A stretch of 64,000 bases of DNA, from NCBI GenBank assembly GCA_018823285.1, contig JAHJIQ010000013.1:25593-89592 (forward strand). Reading direction: 5' to 3'. How positions within the stretch are numbered: the stretch's first letter is position 1; each line of letters starts with the position of its first letter. The notes under the pieces were generated by a model that did no database searches, had not been told where the DNA came from, and was given only the letters and a program-made list of their open reading frames with translations. The DNA is from Pseudomonadota bacterium. Lineage in GTDB: Bacteria > Desulfobacterota > Desulfobulbia > Desulfobulbales > JAGXFP01. Shown here in pieces: positions 34,670-43,893 of this stretch. A program made the position numbers and the translations under genes.

Positions 34670-35418
34670 GCCACCATATCGTCGCCGTCAAAGATCTGCA
34701 TTACACCTACCCGGACGGGACCGAAGCTCTCAACGGCGTTTCTTTCCGGATTGAACACGGCGAGTCGGTAGCCATCATCGGCGCCAACGGGGCTGGCAAA
34801 TCAACCCTCCTTCACCATTTGAACGGCTATATCACACCTGGCTCCGGAAGCGTGCAGATTGGAGATTACCCCCTCACCAGAGAAACCATCCAGTATGTCA
34901 GACGGTCGGTGGGGATGGTCTTCCAGAACCCGGACGACCAGCTGTTCATGTCGACCGTGTTTGACGATGTGGCCTTCGGCCCCTTGAACCTCGGCCTGCC
35001 GGTGGAAGAAGTGCAAAAAAGGGTGCATGAAGCATTGACAACCGTAGGCCTTCCTCATCTCGCCGACCGCCCGCCCCATCGCCTTTCCAGCGGCCAGAAA
35101 CGGCGGGTGGCCATTGCCTCGGTCCTCTCCATGTCGCCGGACATTCTGGTGATGGATGAGCCATCCTCCGGACTCGACCCGAAAGCAAGACGGCAACTCA
35201 TCGAACTTCTCGCCTCTTTCAAGCACTCCAAGATCATCGCCACTCACGATCTCGACATGGTCCTTGATCTGTGTGAACGGACCATCGTCATGCACGAGGG
35301 GCTGGTCAAGGCCGACGGCCCGACCATGGAAATTTTCCACAACCCAGAACTGCTGGAAGCAAGCTGCCTGGAGCAGCCGCTACGGATGCAGGGGTACGTC
35401 GTTTTACAACCGTCCTGA
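34666..35418 (+). CDS. nikO: Nickel ECF transporter ATPase NikO (CbiO family)
   Basis: The 250-residue ABC ATPase has Walker A GANGAGKST (residues 39-47), Q-loop FQNPDDQLF, signature LSSGQKRRVAIA, Walker B ILVMDEPSSGLD, and H-loop ATHDLD. FQNPDDQLF and DVAFGP are typical of CbiO/EcfA proteins. It energises the NikMN/NikQ complex. It is the last gene of the operon, and the 66-base gap to the convergent sensor gene has no clear terminator. Confidence 0.94.
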   Translation: MSHHIVAVKDLHYTYPDGTEALNGVSFRIEHGESVAIIGANGAGKSTLLHHLNGYITPGSGSVQIGDYPLTRETIQYVRRSVGMVFQNPDDQLFMSTVFDDVAFGPLNLGLPVEEVQKRVHEALTTVGLPHLADRPPHRLSSGQKRRVAIASVLSMSPDILVMDEPSSGLDPKARRQLIELLASFKHSKIIATHDLDMVLDLCERTIVMHEGLVKADGPTMEIFHNPELLEASCLEQPLRMQGYVVLQPS

Positions 35419-35484
35419 ACCCGATGGAGGAATCATCCGGCTCCCAACAGGGGTCGGCCCGTCAAACTGAAATATCACCCGACC

Positions 35485-36369
35485 TCAGATCCCCCTTTTT
35501 CTTTTGAAGTCTTCAATTTTCTCCATCTCCTTCTCAAAACATTCCGGGCAGAATCCATGGCTGACGTTCGCTTCCGAGTGTTTGTGCAAATATACATCCA
35601 CCTGCTCCCAAAACCCTTCATCGTCACGGATCTTCTTGCAACGGGAGCAGAGGGGAATAATCCCCCTGAGCGCTTTAATTTCGTTCCTGGCGGCAATCAG
35701 GGTTGCGATCAGGTCATCCTTTTCCTGTTCAATTTTCCTCTGGGCGACAAGACTTCTGTATGCGTAAAAAGAGGCGGACAACACAGACAGCATCAGCAAA
35801 AATGCGATCACAAAAACCGCCAGATTGATCTTGCCGATAATCTTCCCGACCTGTGTCATTGTTTTTGTGATATCGTAATAGATCTCAAAAGCACCGATGA
35901 TCTCACCATTGTCTCTAATCGGCACATAGCATTCGACAACAAAGCTCTCGAAAACGTCTCCGGCAGTCGTTTTATTCTTGTTTCTCTCCAGTACGCTGTA
36001 CGCTTTGTTGCTGTTGATAATGTCATTAAAAAACACCCTGTCTGCCTGCATGCCGATATCCCGCGGATCGGTTGCGTATATGATTTTTCCCCGCTCGGAG
36101 AAAACCTTGACCTTTTCCAAGGCAAAAATTGATTTTGTCTCATCGATTTTTTCGATAACCTTCAATCCCAGCCGGGTTTCATCCAGGATCGTACCGTGAA
36201 GGTGCATAGCCGTAGACATATTGAAGGCCATATCCGTCATCATTTTTTCCGTATGGGTGACGACATAGGACGTGAAAGCCGGTGTTGTTACAAAATAATT
36301 GAAGAGCGGAAAGAAGATTGTTGCAAGGGCTGCGGAAACCACGACTCCAATGATTGTTCTCGTTTTCAT
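35485..36369 (-). CDS. Membrane sensor-like protein with C-terminal Cys4 module, no kinase domain
   Basis: The 294 residues contain a first membrane helix (about 7-25), a periplasmic domain of about 150 residues resembling dCACHE/PAS sensor domains (GKIIYATDPRDIGMQ, then CYVPIRDNGEIIGAFEIYYD), a second helix (about 183-207), a coiled coil (about 212-238), and a short C-terminal module: IPLCSRCKKIRDDEGFWEQV near 238-257 and HGFCPECFEKEM. That Cys-x2-Cys...Cys-x2-Cys module is often found at the end of signalling proteins in delta- and gammaproteobacteria. Here it is the only output: no histidine kinase, GGDEF or MCP domain is present. What it signals to is unknown. Confidence 0.8.
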   Translation of the reverse strand: MKTRTIIGVVVSAALATIFFPLFNYFVTTPAFTSYVVTHTEKMMTDMAFNMSTAMHLHGTILDETRLGLKVIEKIDETKSIFALEKVKVFSERGKIIYATDPRDIGMQADRVFFNDIINSNKAYSVLERNKNKTTAGDVFESFVVECYVPIRDNGEIIGAFEIYYDITKTMTQVGKIIGKINLAVFVIAFLLMLSVLSASFYAYRSLVAQRKIEQEKDDLIATLIAARNEIKALRGIIPLCSRCKKIRDDEGFWEQVDVYLHKHSEANVSHGFCPECFEKEMEKIEDFKRKRGI

Positions 36370-36474
36370 ATCTTCTCACAGGGAATATATATCGCACCAA
36401 GGTTCCTGATGAATATCCATCTTCTCATCCAATAAAACACCGGGTCAAGAAGTTTACCGAATTCCCCGCATCAA

Positions 36475-36602
36475 GCTGAGTTGAGCAGCTTGCCTGCTCG
36501 TACCGATGAGTTAAGTTAAGCAGCGTGCCTGCTTATACGAAACTTATGCCCCCCGGGCGAAAGCGAGCTTACGAGACATCGAAACTTATACCTCAAGGGG
36601 GT
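36475..36602. repeat. Repeat A copy, long form, with adjacent hairpin
   Basis: This is the inverted copy of 13779-13900. It includes TTGAGCAGCTTGCCTGCTCG, the spacer TTAAGTTAAGCAGCGTGCC, and CCCGGGCGAAAGCGAGCTTA. A perfect 7-bp hairpin, GGGTACT/AGTACCC, follows at 36599-36618. Together with 36370-36474 and 36619-36760 it makes up a 391-base gap in which I see no gene. Confidence 0.85.
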
Positions 36603-36760
36603 ACTGAAGTGAGTACCCGTAGAGTGAAAAAAGGATACCCCCTTCAGCCGGACAGCTTATGGAACCACTTCAGGCAAGTGGAAAATCAGCCTTTTCTCCG
36701 GACAGCTCCCGTTCATTCAGGAGACGGAAGCCCGGAGAACCACCGGATATCCGGAAACGA

Positions 36761-37657
36761 CTACAGACCCTCCTCCCGGACTCTTAAATAAGACGGGAAC
36801 TTCGGAAGACCGGACTTGTAAAATCCATAATACTTGAAAGTGATGGTTGTCCCGACCTGCGGCGGATGGACTCTTTCCTCATCCGTAAAGCCGGTGCCGA
36901 TTTTGCATCGGGTTCCATTCGGCAGTTCAACCAGTAACGCGCCAAGTCTTTCTCTATTTCTACCCGTGCCCGGCAGGTGGGCAACCACTTCACCCTCCAT
37001 ATCCTGATAGCTTTTAACCTTCAGAATGTCGCTGCTCCTGCCCATGCGGTAGAATGTATCCGGCCTTCTGACAATCAGACCTTCGCCACCCACGCTCTCA
37101 ACTTTGAACAATTCTTCTTTCAGGTCCTCTTTACTTTTCACCGACTTTTGGGCGATAAGAAAAACATATCCGGAAGGATGCTCTGCAAACCACTCCGCTC
37201 CCTTTTGCAGCCGCTGAACAAACGGGGCGTCAGCTTCAGGCACATCGAAGACGGCAAACTTCAGATCAAGCCAACCACTGTGGGGTTGTTGCTTCTTGAC
37301 TATCCCGACTGTCTTTTCAAAGGTGCCACGCCCGCCCCATATTTCACCTTCAAGGGCAAAGTCAGGGAAATTTTTGAGAAACTCGGCGGGCGGGTTCAAT
37401 GGAATGCCGTTCTTGGAGAGCAGCCTTTTCCCGTCCCAATACCCTCTGACCCCATCGAGCTTTTCGCTGACCAGCCACCCGGCAACATCGATATTCTGCT
37501 CATACACCTGGGGCAGCATGAGTTCAAGAGCCGCCGCAGCAGTTCCCGAGAGGAAAATGGCAAGGAGCGGTATCAGAAGAAGCGTTGCGCGCCTTATCCT
37601 GCAGCAATCTAAAACGTATAAACCGTCCAAGCGGCTTGTGTCATTCAAGTTGTTCAT
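36761..37657 (-). CDS. ATP-dependent DNA ligase, small periplasmic LigE type
   Basis: The product is a minimal ATP-dependent DNA ligase of about 298 residues. It contains the adenylation motif SEKLDGVRGYWDG, where the Lys accepts AMP, then motif III-like FALEGEIW, motif IV-like GGEGLIVRRP, motif V DILKVKS, and a small OB domain ending GTTITFKYYGF...KFPSYLRVR. A hydrophobic leader (ATLLLIPLLAIFLSGTAAAALE) just before the catalytic domain suggests export, as reported for LigE (Lig E) enzymes of some Gram-negative bacteria. The start at ATG 37657 is chosen to place that leader near the N-terminus; the frame extends to 37747. It is divergent from queC and not associated with repair genes. Confidence 0.85.
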   Translation of the reverse strand: MNNLNDTSRLDGLYVLDCCRIRRATLLLIPLLAIFLSGTAAAALELMLPQVYEQNIDVAGWLVSEKLDGVRGYWDGKRLLSKNGIPLNPPAEFLKNFPDFALEGEIWGGRGTFEKTVGIVKKQQPHSGWLDLKFAVFDVPEADAPFVQRLQKGAEWFAEHPSGYVFLIAQKSVKSKEDLKEELFKVESVGGEGLIVRRPDTFYRMGRSSDILKVKSYQDMEGEVVAHLPGTGRNRERLGALLVELPNGTRCKIGTGFTDEERVHPPQVGTTITFKYYGFYKSGLPKFPSYLRVREEGL

Positions 37658-37800
37658 TCCAACCGGCTTATTGTAGTGCTGGATCGACTCCACGCGTTCA
37701 AGCGAAAAATACCAAATGCAGGTTAGGCGGACAAGCAAATTAATCATGGTAAATATCCAACGCTCCTGTTTAAATATCCGGCAAATCTACTACGGGAAAA

Positions 37801-38508
37801 ATGGAAAAAATGGGTGCCGACTGCAAACCGAAAGCAATTGTCCTCTTAAGTGGCGGGCTTGACTCGACTACAACTCTTGCTATTGCCGGACACGAGGGGT
37901 TTGATTGCTACTGTTTAAGCTTTTCCTACGGACAGCGACAGAGTATCGAACTTGAAAAAGCGAAGGTCATTGCCGAAAAAGCGGGAGCTGCCGAGCATCT
38001 GATCCTGAATCTTGATCTCGGCAAAATCGGCGGGTCCGCGTTGACCGCTGATATTGAGGTTCCGAAACATGATTCCGTGAGCGAAATCTCCTCATCAATC
38101 CCCGTCACCTATGTGCCGGCCCGGAACATCATCTTTCTCTCCCACGCCGTTGCCTGGGCGGAGGTGATCGGGGCCAGGGACATTTTTATCGGCATCAATG
38201 CCCTTGATTACAGCGGTTATCCGGATTGCCGACCGGAATTTCTCAAATCCTTCATCAATACCGTGAATCTGGGGACCAAGGCGGGAGCGGAATCCGGCGA
38301 CAGATTCAATATCCACGCCCCGCTGATCAAATTGACCAAGAAAGAGATCATCGAAAAAGGGCTCTCCCTCGGGGTTGACTATTCCTTCACCCATAGCTGC
38401 TACGACCCGGACGATCAGGGCCGCGCCTGCGGCAGATGCGACTCCTGCCTGCTCCGGCGCAAAGGGTTTCACGAAGCCGGGGAGACCGATCCGGTTTCAT
38501 ACAGATAA
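37801..38508 (+). CDS. queC: 7-cyano-7-deazaguanine synthase QueC
   Basis: The 235-residue product begins with the PP-loop [11 protein letters not shown] (about 15-25) that binds ATP, contains [18 protein letters not shown] and [19 protein letters not shown], and ends with the zinc site: one Cys in THSCYDP, then [14 protein letters not shown]. QueC turns 7-carboxy-7-deazaguanine into preQ0 for queuosine synthesis. Length and motifs are standard. A second ATG lies three codons in. nagZ follows after 20 bases on the same strand; no other queuosine gene is in the window. Confidence 0.97.
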   Translation: MEKMGADCKPKAIVLLSGGLDSTTTLAIAGHEGFDCYCLSFSYGQRQSIELEKAKVIAEKAGAAEHLILNLDLGKIGGSALTADIEVPKHDSVSEISSSIPVTYVPARNIIFLSHAVAWAEVIGARDIFIGINALDYSGYPDCRPEFLKSFINTVNLGTKAGAESGDRFNIHAPLIKLTKKEIIEKGLSLGVDYSFTHSCYDPDDQGRACGRCDSCLLRRKGFHEAGETDPVSYR

Positions 38509-38528
38509 CCAGCTGAAATTATTGAACA

Positions 38529-39527
38529 ATGACACTCTTCCTGCAAGATATCGGCGCCCTGCTGATGGTCGGGCTGCCCGGCCCGGAAATGGATGATTCC
38601 ACCCGTTCTCTGATCCGTGAATCCGGGGTGCGAAACTTCATTATTTTCAAAAGAAATGTGGAAAATCCGGCCCAGCTGAAAAAACTGTGCGCGGAGATCA
38701 TTGCGGACTGTATCAACAGCGGTTACGGCAGACCACTGATCTCCATTGATCAGGAAGGCGGAACAGTTGCCAGATTGCCCGAACCATGGACACAGTTTCC
38801 CGATGCCCGGGTCCTCGCCGCATCAGAAAACCCCGAATCGGAACTGTCGATTTTTGCCGGAACGTGCGCCACGGAACTTCTTGAGGCCGGGATCAATATG
38901 AATCTTGCCCCGGTTCTGGATATCTGCCCGGCCGGGGAAGGATACTTCATGGAACGAAGGAGCCTCTCCGGCGATCCGGTCAAAGCCGCCCGACTGGGGG
39001 GGCATGTGATTTCCGAAATGCAGAAGAACGGCCTGGCCGCCTGCGCCAAACATTTCCCGGGGCTCGGCAGCGCCAGACTCGATCCGCATCTCGAACTGCC
39101 TCTGGTTGGGAAAAAAGCCGACCTGCTACTTTCCGAAGATCTTCTTCCGTTCAGGGAAGCATGCCGGGCCGGTGTCGCAGCGGTCATGACATCTCACACG
39201 ATCTATCAGGATATCGACCCGGAACATCCGGCAACTCTCTCCGGCAAAATCCTGACCGGAATCCTGCGTGAAAATATCGGCTATACCGGCCTGGTCATCA
39301 CCGATGATCTTGAGATGGGGGCGATAGAAAATGAGCGGAGCGTTGCCGAGGCCGCCCTCCGTTCATTCGAAGCCGGGGCCGATCTGCTCCTGATCTGTCA
39401 CGATCACCAAAAAATACGTGAAACGTGTGCCATTATCCATCACGCCCTCGCTTCCGGACGGGTCTCGGAGAAACAGATTACAGACGCTGCTGCGCGAATA
39501 GAGAAGGTCAGACATCGGTTTGCATAA
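38529..39527 (+). CDS. nagZ: Beta-N-acetylhexosaminidase NagZ (GH3)
   Basis: This 332-residue GH3 enzyme has the NagZ motifs: SIDQEGGTVARLPEPWTQFP (about 73-92), NLAPVLDI, ACAKHFPGLGSARLDPH (about 171-187, the loop holding the catalytic His/Asp pair; the usual GDT of KHFPGHGDT is altered to GSA), MTSHTIYQDID, and the nucleophile region VITDDLEMGAI near 255-265. It removes N-acetylglucosamine from muropeptides during cell-wall recycling in the cytoplasm; no signal peptide is present. It is probably co-transcribed with queC. Confidence 0.93.
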   Translation: MTLFLQDIGALLMVGLPGPEMDDSTRSLIRESGVRNFIIFKRNVENPAQLKKLCAEIIADCINSGYGRPLISIDQEGGTVARLPEPWTQFPDARVLAASENPESELSIFAGTCATELLEAGINMNLAPVLDICPAGEGYFMERRSLSGDPVKAARLGGHVISEMQKNGLAACAKHFPGLGSARLDPHLELPLVGKKADLLLSEDLLPFREACRAGVAAVMTSHTIYQDIDPEHPATLSGKILTGILRENIGYTGLVITDDLEMGAIENERSVAEAALRSFEAGADLLLICHDHQKIRETCAIIHHALASGRVSEKQITDAAARIEKVRHRFA

Positions 39528-39671
39528 ATCCTGAATAGTTTCCCTCTTCTCTCAACACAAACTGCGGTAAATATGTTAGTATCCATCTGAATCCGGAACG
39601 GATAAAAATTTACCCGATACATCATCCCTCGGACCCCTGATCCTTAAAATGCTGCAAAAGGATGTTGCGCC

Positions 39672-41372
39672 ATGAGCATGGAAAGCGAAAAGCTCGTCGT
39701 CGAGCTCAATTACCGACACGCCATCATTGACGAGAGAGACCCGGAACGGGCCTTCAGCAGCCGGAAGATGTTTGATCTGCTGCCGGAAACCCTGATGGAC
39801 AAAAGAACCATGCGCCTGGTGGAGATCCACGATCTCTTTGCCGCAGTCGACGACACCAGGACCAACGTCGGTTCGGCAAGGCTTTTTCACTCCATGGTCA
39901 ACCCCTCCGAATCGATCGAACTGATCCATGCCAAACATGATTCATTCTGCGAGCTGGACAGCAACGCCAAACTGAAAGATGCTATTGAAGAGTTTCTGGT
40001 CTCTTTTCGTTATGGCGAAGAAACCCTGTTCAAATTGCTGAACGCCCATATCCACCCCCTTGCTCCTTATGGCAGCTTCAACCGGGCCATGAACGTGATC
40101 AAAGACATGCTGCAGGGAGTCAAAAAGATCCCGCAACCGGAAACAATCTATCTCGACTCCCTGATCAAGAGTATTTTGAGTTTCAAGGGCTCACCCGCCT
40201 ACGATCTCATCACCGGCCCGAGACATAGAACCACCAGGGGAATGAAAACCAGGAAAGAGAAAAAATTTTTCACCCCCTCTCTGCGCTTTTATCCGACCCG
40301 TTTGAGCATAGGCGCCCTGATCCCCGCGGTACCGGCGATTTATTTTGGTCTCGGCTGGTTCACCGAATTCATGAATCCGGCCGTTGCCTGGTCGATGCTC
40401 CTGCTCACCGGCTGGATGAGCGTCTTCGGTTTTCTCTACAGCGGGGTGATCAAGCCGATTTTCGACTACGAAACCGCCATCCTGCCGATCAGGACCAGGC
40501 TCACCCAGTCGAACCGTTTTGCTTCCGCGATCGAGGCTGTTGCCGCCATCGATGAGCTATTCTCTTTTGTGACCTTCAGCCGCAAGTCGAAGCATCCCTG
40601 CGTCCTGCCTGAAATCACCAACAATAAAAGCCACTCCTTCATCGCCAGAGACCTGCGCAATCCGACCAAGGATCTGATCGAGAATGATTTCGTTCCGAGC
40701 GACGTCTCCCTCGACGGCCAGCGGACCACCTTCATCACCGGTCCGAACAGCGGCGGCAAGACCACCTTCTGCAAGACAATCGTCCAGAACCAGATTCTCG
40801 GCCAGATCGGAGCGCCGGTGATGGCCAGTTATGCCAGAATCAATATGGCCGACCGCATTACCTACCAGGCCCCGGCCTTCGACACTCTGCATGACGAGGA
40901 GGGGCGTTTCGGCACCGAACTCAAGGTCACCCGGGACATCTTCTTCGCCACCACCCCGCAGAGTCTCGTTATTCTCGATGAAATTGCCGAAGGGACCACC
41001 ACCCATGAAAAGATGGGGCTTTCGGTTGATATCATGAACGGCTTTTACGCCATCGGCAACAACACCCTGCTCGTCACCCACAGTTTTGAGCTGGTCGAGC
41101 AGTTCAGACGGCAGCAGAAAGGCCAGTACCTGCAGGTCGAGTTCAAAGACAATCTGCCGACCCATCGGATGGTCGAAGGCATCTCCCGTGAAAGTCAGGC
41201 CCACCGGGTTGCAAGCAAGATCGGCTTTTCCCCGGAAGACATCCGGAAACATCTGGAGGAGAAAGGGTACCTGGAACCTGAGCCTGAAGAAAACGGACAT
41301 GAAGAGCGGAGAAAGAAAACCGAAGACCGGCGGAAAACGTCCGGTGACAGACGCCAGAGCCAGAATGACTGA
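39672..41372 (+). CDS. Membrane-embedded MutS-family ATPase (no mismatch-recognition domain)
   Basis: This 566-residue protein has the MutS domain V ATPase at the C-terminus: Walker A TGPNSGGKTTF (about 355-365), Walker B SLVILDEIAEGTT (about 430-442), and the LLVTHSFEL switch. The N-terminal half shows a MutS core-like helical region but lacks the mismatch-binding domain I with its Phe-x-Glu motif. At about 210-260 it carries two hydrophobic segments (IGALIPAVPAIYFGLGW; AWSMLLLTGWMSVFGFLYSG), so it is probably attached to the membrane. Similar MutS-related membrane ATPases of unknown role are widespread. The final 30 residues are very charged. It is a single gene; the ATG is 144 bases after nagZ and has AAGGA upstream. 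Confidence 0.85.
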   Translation: MSMESEKLVVELNYRHAIIDERDPERAFSSRKMFDLLPETLMDKRTMRLVEIHDLFAAVDDTRTNVGSARLFHSMVNPSESIELIHAKHDSFCELDSNAKLKDAIEEFLVSFRYGEETLFKLLNAHIHPLAPYGSFNRAMNVIKDMLQGVKKIPQPETIYLDSLIKSILSFKGSPAYDLITGPRHRTTRGMKTRKEKKFFTPSLRFYPTRLSIGALIPAVPAIYFGLGWFTEFMNPAVAWSMLLLTGWMSVFGFLYSGVIKPIFDYETAILPIRTRLTQSNRFASAIEAVAAIDELFSFVTFSRKSKHPCVLPEITNNKSHSFIARDLRNPTKDLIENDFVPSDVSLDGQRTTFITGPNSGGKTTFCKTIVQNQILGQIGAPVMASYARINMADRITYQAPAFDTLHDEEGRFGTELKVTRDIFFATTPQSLVILDEIAEGTTTHEKMGLSVDIMNGFYAIGNNTLLVTHSFELVEQFRRQQKGQYLQVEFKDNLPTHRMVEGISRESQAHRVASKIGFSPEDIRKHLEEKGYLEPEPEENGHEERRKKTEDRRKTSGDRRQSQND

Positions 41373-41386
41373 TTATTTAAGCTTTT

Positions 41387-41414
41387 CTCCTGGCTTCTGA
41401 CTCCTGGCTTCTGA
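41387..41414. repeat. 14-bp tandem direct repeat (two copies)
   Basis: CTCCTGGCTTCTGA occurs twice in direct succession (41387-41400 and 41401-41414) just after the MutS-like gene. Purpose unknown; it may be a slippage product. Confidence 0.7.
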
Positions 41415-41495
41415 CTTCTTGCGGGATACAGGCACGAATATATCGCCAAAACCCCTTTATTATCGGGAGATTAACCTAACTCAGAAAGTTGAGAA

Positions 41496-42236
41496 CTAAT
41501 CTCCGGCAATCACCCAGACCAAACGTCCTTCCGGTCGAACCAGTGCTGCGGGATACCGTTCCGAATATTTTTCCGGACTGGTCAGGATCAGGTCGGCGAT
41601 CCCCCTTTTCGCAAATCCGTTGATCAGAAAGAGCACCATTCGGGCCCGGTTGATCACCGGCAGGGTCAGGGTCACTCGGGGAACAGCAGGAGAAAGTTCC
41701 GGCGGGAACGAGTCTGTCACCCATGTCTCTCTTTCGGCCAGGGCATCGGTTCCGGGAAAAAGAGAAGCGATGTGGCCATCCGGGCCCATGCCGAGCAGGA
41801 TCAGGTCGAAAACCGGAAACCCTCCGGCCGACAGGCCATTCCTGAAGAAATCGCGAAGGGTCGCCTCATAGGCGGCTGCTCCGGCGGCAGCATTGGAAAG
41901 ATCGGTCGGAATCCGGAAAATATTCTCCCGGGGCACTTCAGCCGGATCCAGGAACAGGCGTTCCGCCATCCCGGAATTACTGTCCGGGTGGTCTGCCGCA
42001 ACCCACCGTTCATCACCCCAGAAAAAAAAGGTGTCCCGCCAGGGAGAGGCCTCGTCTTCCCGGTGCTCAAGTTCGGCCATATATCGGTACAGAGGCTGCA
42101 CGGTGGAGCCGCCGGTCAGCGCTACTATATATTTCCCCCGTTCCGTTACGGCCCGGCGGCCGTGATCCATGAACAGTTCCGCCACCTGCCGGCAGAGCCG
42201 GTCAATATCGGCAACTTCATACACTTCAGCCTTCAA
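41496..42236 (-). CDS. pgl: 6-phosphogluconolactonase
   Basis: The 246-residue product has Pgl/DevB motifs: ALTGGSTVQPLYRYM, FFWGDERWVAADHPDSN, and ILLGMGPDGHIASLFPGTDAL, with RVTLTLPVINRAR near the end. It hydrolyses 6-phosphogluconolactone in the oxidative pentose-phosphate route, directly after the zwf reaction. I place the start at TTG 42236 because GGAGG lies six bases upstream; a GTG at 42251 is possible. It is encoded 31 bases after zwf on the same strand, so the two form an operon. Confidence 0.95.
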   Translation of the reverse strand: MKAEVYEVADIDRLCRQVAELFMDHGRRAVTERGKYIVALTGGSTVQPLYRYMAELEHREDEASPWRDTFFFWGDERWVAADHPDSNSGMAERLFLDPAEVPRENIFRIPTDLSNAAAGAAAYEATLRDFFRNGLSAGGFPVFDLILLGMGPDGHIASLFPGTDALAERETWVTDSFPPELSPAVPRVTLTLPVINRARMVLFLINGFAKRGIADLILTSPEKYSERYPAALVRPEGRLVWVIAGD

Positions 42237-42267
42237 ACAGTTCCTCCGCACTCCTTTCGGCCGCCGA

Positions 42268-43794
42268 TTACTTCATCAACTGGCTCAGCCACTCTCCCGC
42301 CGCTTCCGGCCCCCAGCTTCCGGCCTCATAAAAATGCAACCTGCCGGGCCGGTCATCGCATACCGCGCACTCCTCAAGAATCGGGGTCAGAAATTCCCAG
42401 GCGAGCTCAACCGCATCCTGGCGCCAGAAAAACATCTGGTCGCCCTGCATGCAATCGAGCAGGACTTTCTCATACGCCGCCAGAACCGGGCCGCTGAAAT
42501 CCTCACTGTAGTTGAAATCAAGGTTCATGGTCTGCAGACAGATTCTCGCCCCCGGGACTTTGGTCTGAAAAGAGAGCCGAATCTCCTCCTCCGGGAATAT
42601 GGCCATGGTCAGGCGATTGGCGGTAATATTTTCCCCCAGCACCTCCCTGAACATCGAGTGGGGAGCATGCTTGAACTGAATGACCATCCGGGTGTCTTTT
42701 CGGGCCAGTCGCTTGCCGGAATAGAGATAAAATGGCACTCCCTGCCAGCGCCAGTTGTCGAGGAAAAGACGCATCATGGCAAAGGTCGGCGTCAGGGAAT
42801 CGGATGATATTCCTGCCTCCTGCCTGTACCCGGGGACCTTCCCGGTCCTGTCGGGGCCATACTGGCCAAGGATGAGGTCTTCGTCGAGATCAACTGAGGT
42901 AAAGGGTTGCAGGCTGCGGAAGACCTTGACCTTCTCGTCCCGTATCCGATCAGGGGAGAATGCCGCGGGCGGTTCCATGGCAATCAGGGACAAGAGCTGC
43001 AGCAGATGGTTCTGGAACATGTCCCGGACCACCCCGGTTTTTTCATAGTACCCTGCCCGGGTGCCGACCCCCAGCTCTTCGGCGGCGGCAATCCCCACAT
43101 ACTCGATATAATTTCTGTTCCACAGGGGTTCGAAGATGCTGTTGGCAAAGCGGAGCATCATGATGTTCTGGACGGTTTCCTTGGCCAAATAATGGTCGAT
43201 CCGGAAGATCTGCTCCTCAGTAAATCCTTCGTGGATGACGCGGTCCAGTTCCCGGGCGCTTGCGAGATCAGAGCCGAACGGTTTTTCGACCACGATCCTG
43301 GTCCAGCGACCATTCTCTTCGGTAGCAAGACCGGCCCGGGTGAGGTTTTTGGCAATGACCGGGTAAAGCGCCGGAGGTACGGCCAGATCGTAAATGCGGT
43401 TCCCGGTGGTCCCTTCACTCTTATCAAGGGCCTCAAGGTATACGGCCAGCTCCTGATAAGTGCCGAGGGAATCGTACAGGACCTGCTGGTAGTGAACACG
43501 TTTCATGAACGAAACCCATTCGCCGCTGTCTGTCGCCGCATCAGGGCATTTTTCCCGAAGATACTTGCGGAAGGAAGCGCTGTCGAGATCGGTCCTCCCG
43601 CAACCGACAATCACACAGGGTTCCGGCAGATTGCGGTTCCGGTAAAGATTGAAAAGCGCAGGCAGAAGTTTTCTGGAGGTGAGATCTCCGGTCGCCCCGA
43701 AGATCACAATGGTGCAGGGGTCGAGATCCCCTGAAGGAAGACGGCAGGAAGCACTGCTCCCCCCTGAACCGAAATTTAAATTATGAGTTGCCAA
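42268..43794 (-). CDS. zwf: Glucose-6-phosphate 1-dehydrogenase
   Basis: The 508-residue enzyme has the NADP-binding motif FGATGDLTSRKLLPALFNL (about 32-50) and the substrate/catalytic motif RIDHYLAKETVQNIM (about 195-209), with VEKPFGSDLASA upstream. The C-terminal part has the normal G6PDH length and ends WGPEAAGEWLSQLMK. It oxidises glucose-6-phosphate and makes NADPH. The frame opens with TTG at 43794 after GGGG; the first 20 residues are extra relative to most homologues. It is followed by pgl. Confidence 0.97.
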   Translation of the reverse strand: MATHNLNFGSGGSSASCRLPSGDLDPCTIVIFGATGDLTSRKLLPALFNLYRNRNLPEPCVIVGCGRTDLDSASFRKYLREKCPDAATDSGEWVSFMKRVHYQQVLYDSLGTYQELAVYLEALDKSEGTTGNRIYDLAVPPALYPVIAKNLTRAGLATEENGRWTRIVVEKPFGSDLASARELDRVIHEGFTEEQIFRIDHYLAKETVQNIMMLRFANSIFEPLWNRNYIEYVGIAAAEELGVGTRAGYYEKTGVVRDMFQNHLLQLLSLIAMEPPAAFSPDRIRDEKVKVFRSLQPFTSVDLDEDLILGQYGPDRTGKVPGYRQEAGISSDSLTPTFAMMRLFLDNWRWQGVPFYLYSGKRLARKDTRMVIQFKHAPHSMFREVLGENITANRLTMAIFPEEEIRLSFQTKVPGARICLQTMNLDFNYSEDFSGPVLAAYEKVLLDCMQGDQMFFWRQDAVELAWEFLTPILEECAVCDDRPGRLHFYEAGSWGPEAAGEWLSQLMK

Positions 43795-43893
43795 AAATTA
43801 CACCCCGTTAGTGAAAGCCGTACCAATGAACAGCAGGCATTCATACTACCATAAAACAGGATATAATTTCAGCCCAGAAAAGTTGGATGGCGA

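Noticed and set aside
32782..35418. Link between nickel uptake here and the nickel-containing conductive fibres of cable bacteria
   Set aside because: Nickel transport is common and serves hydrogenases and CODH; nothing in the window points to such fibres.
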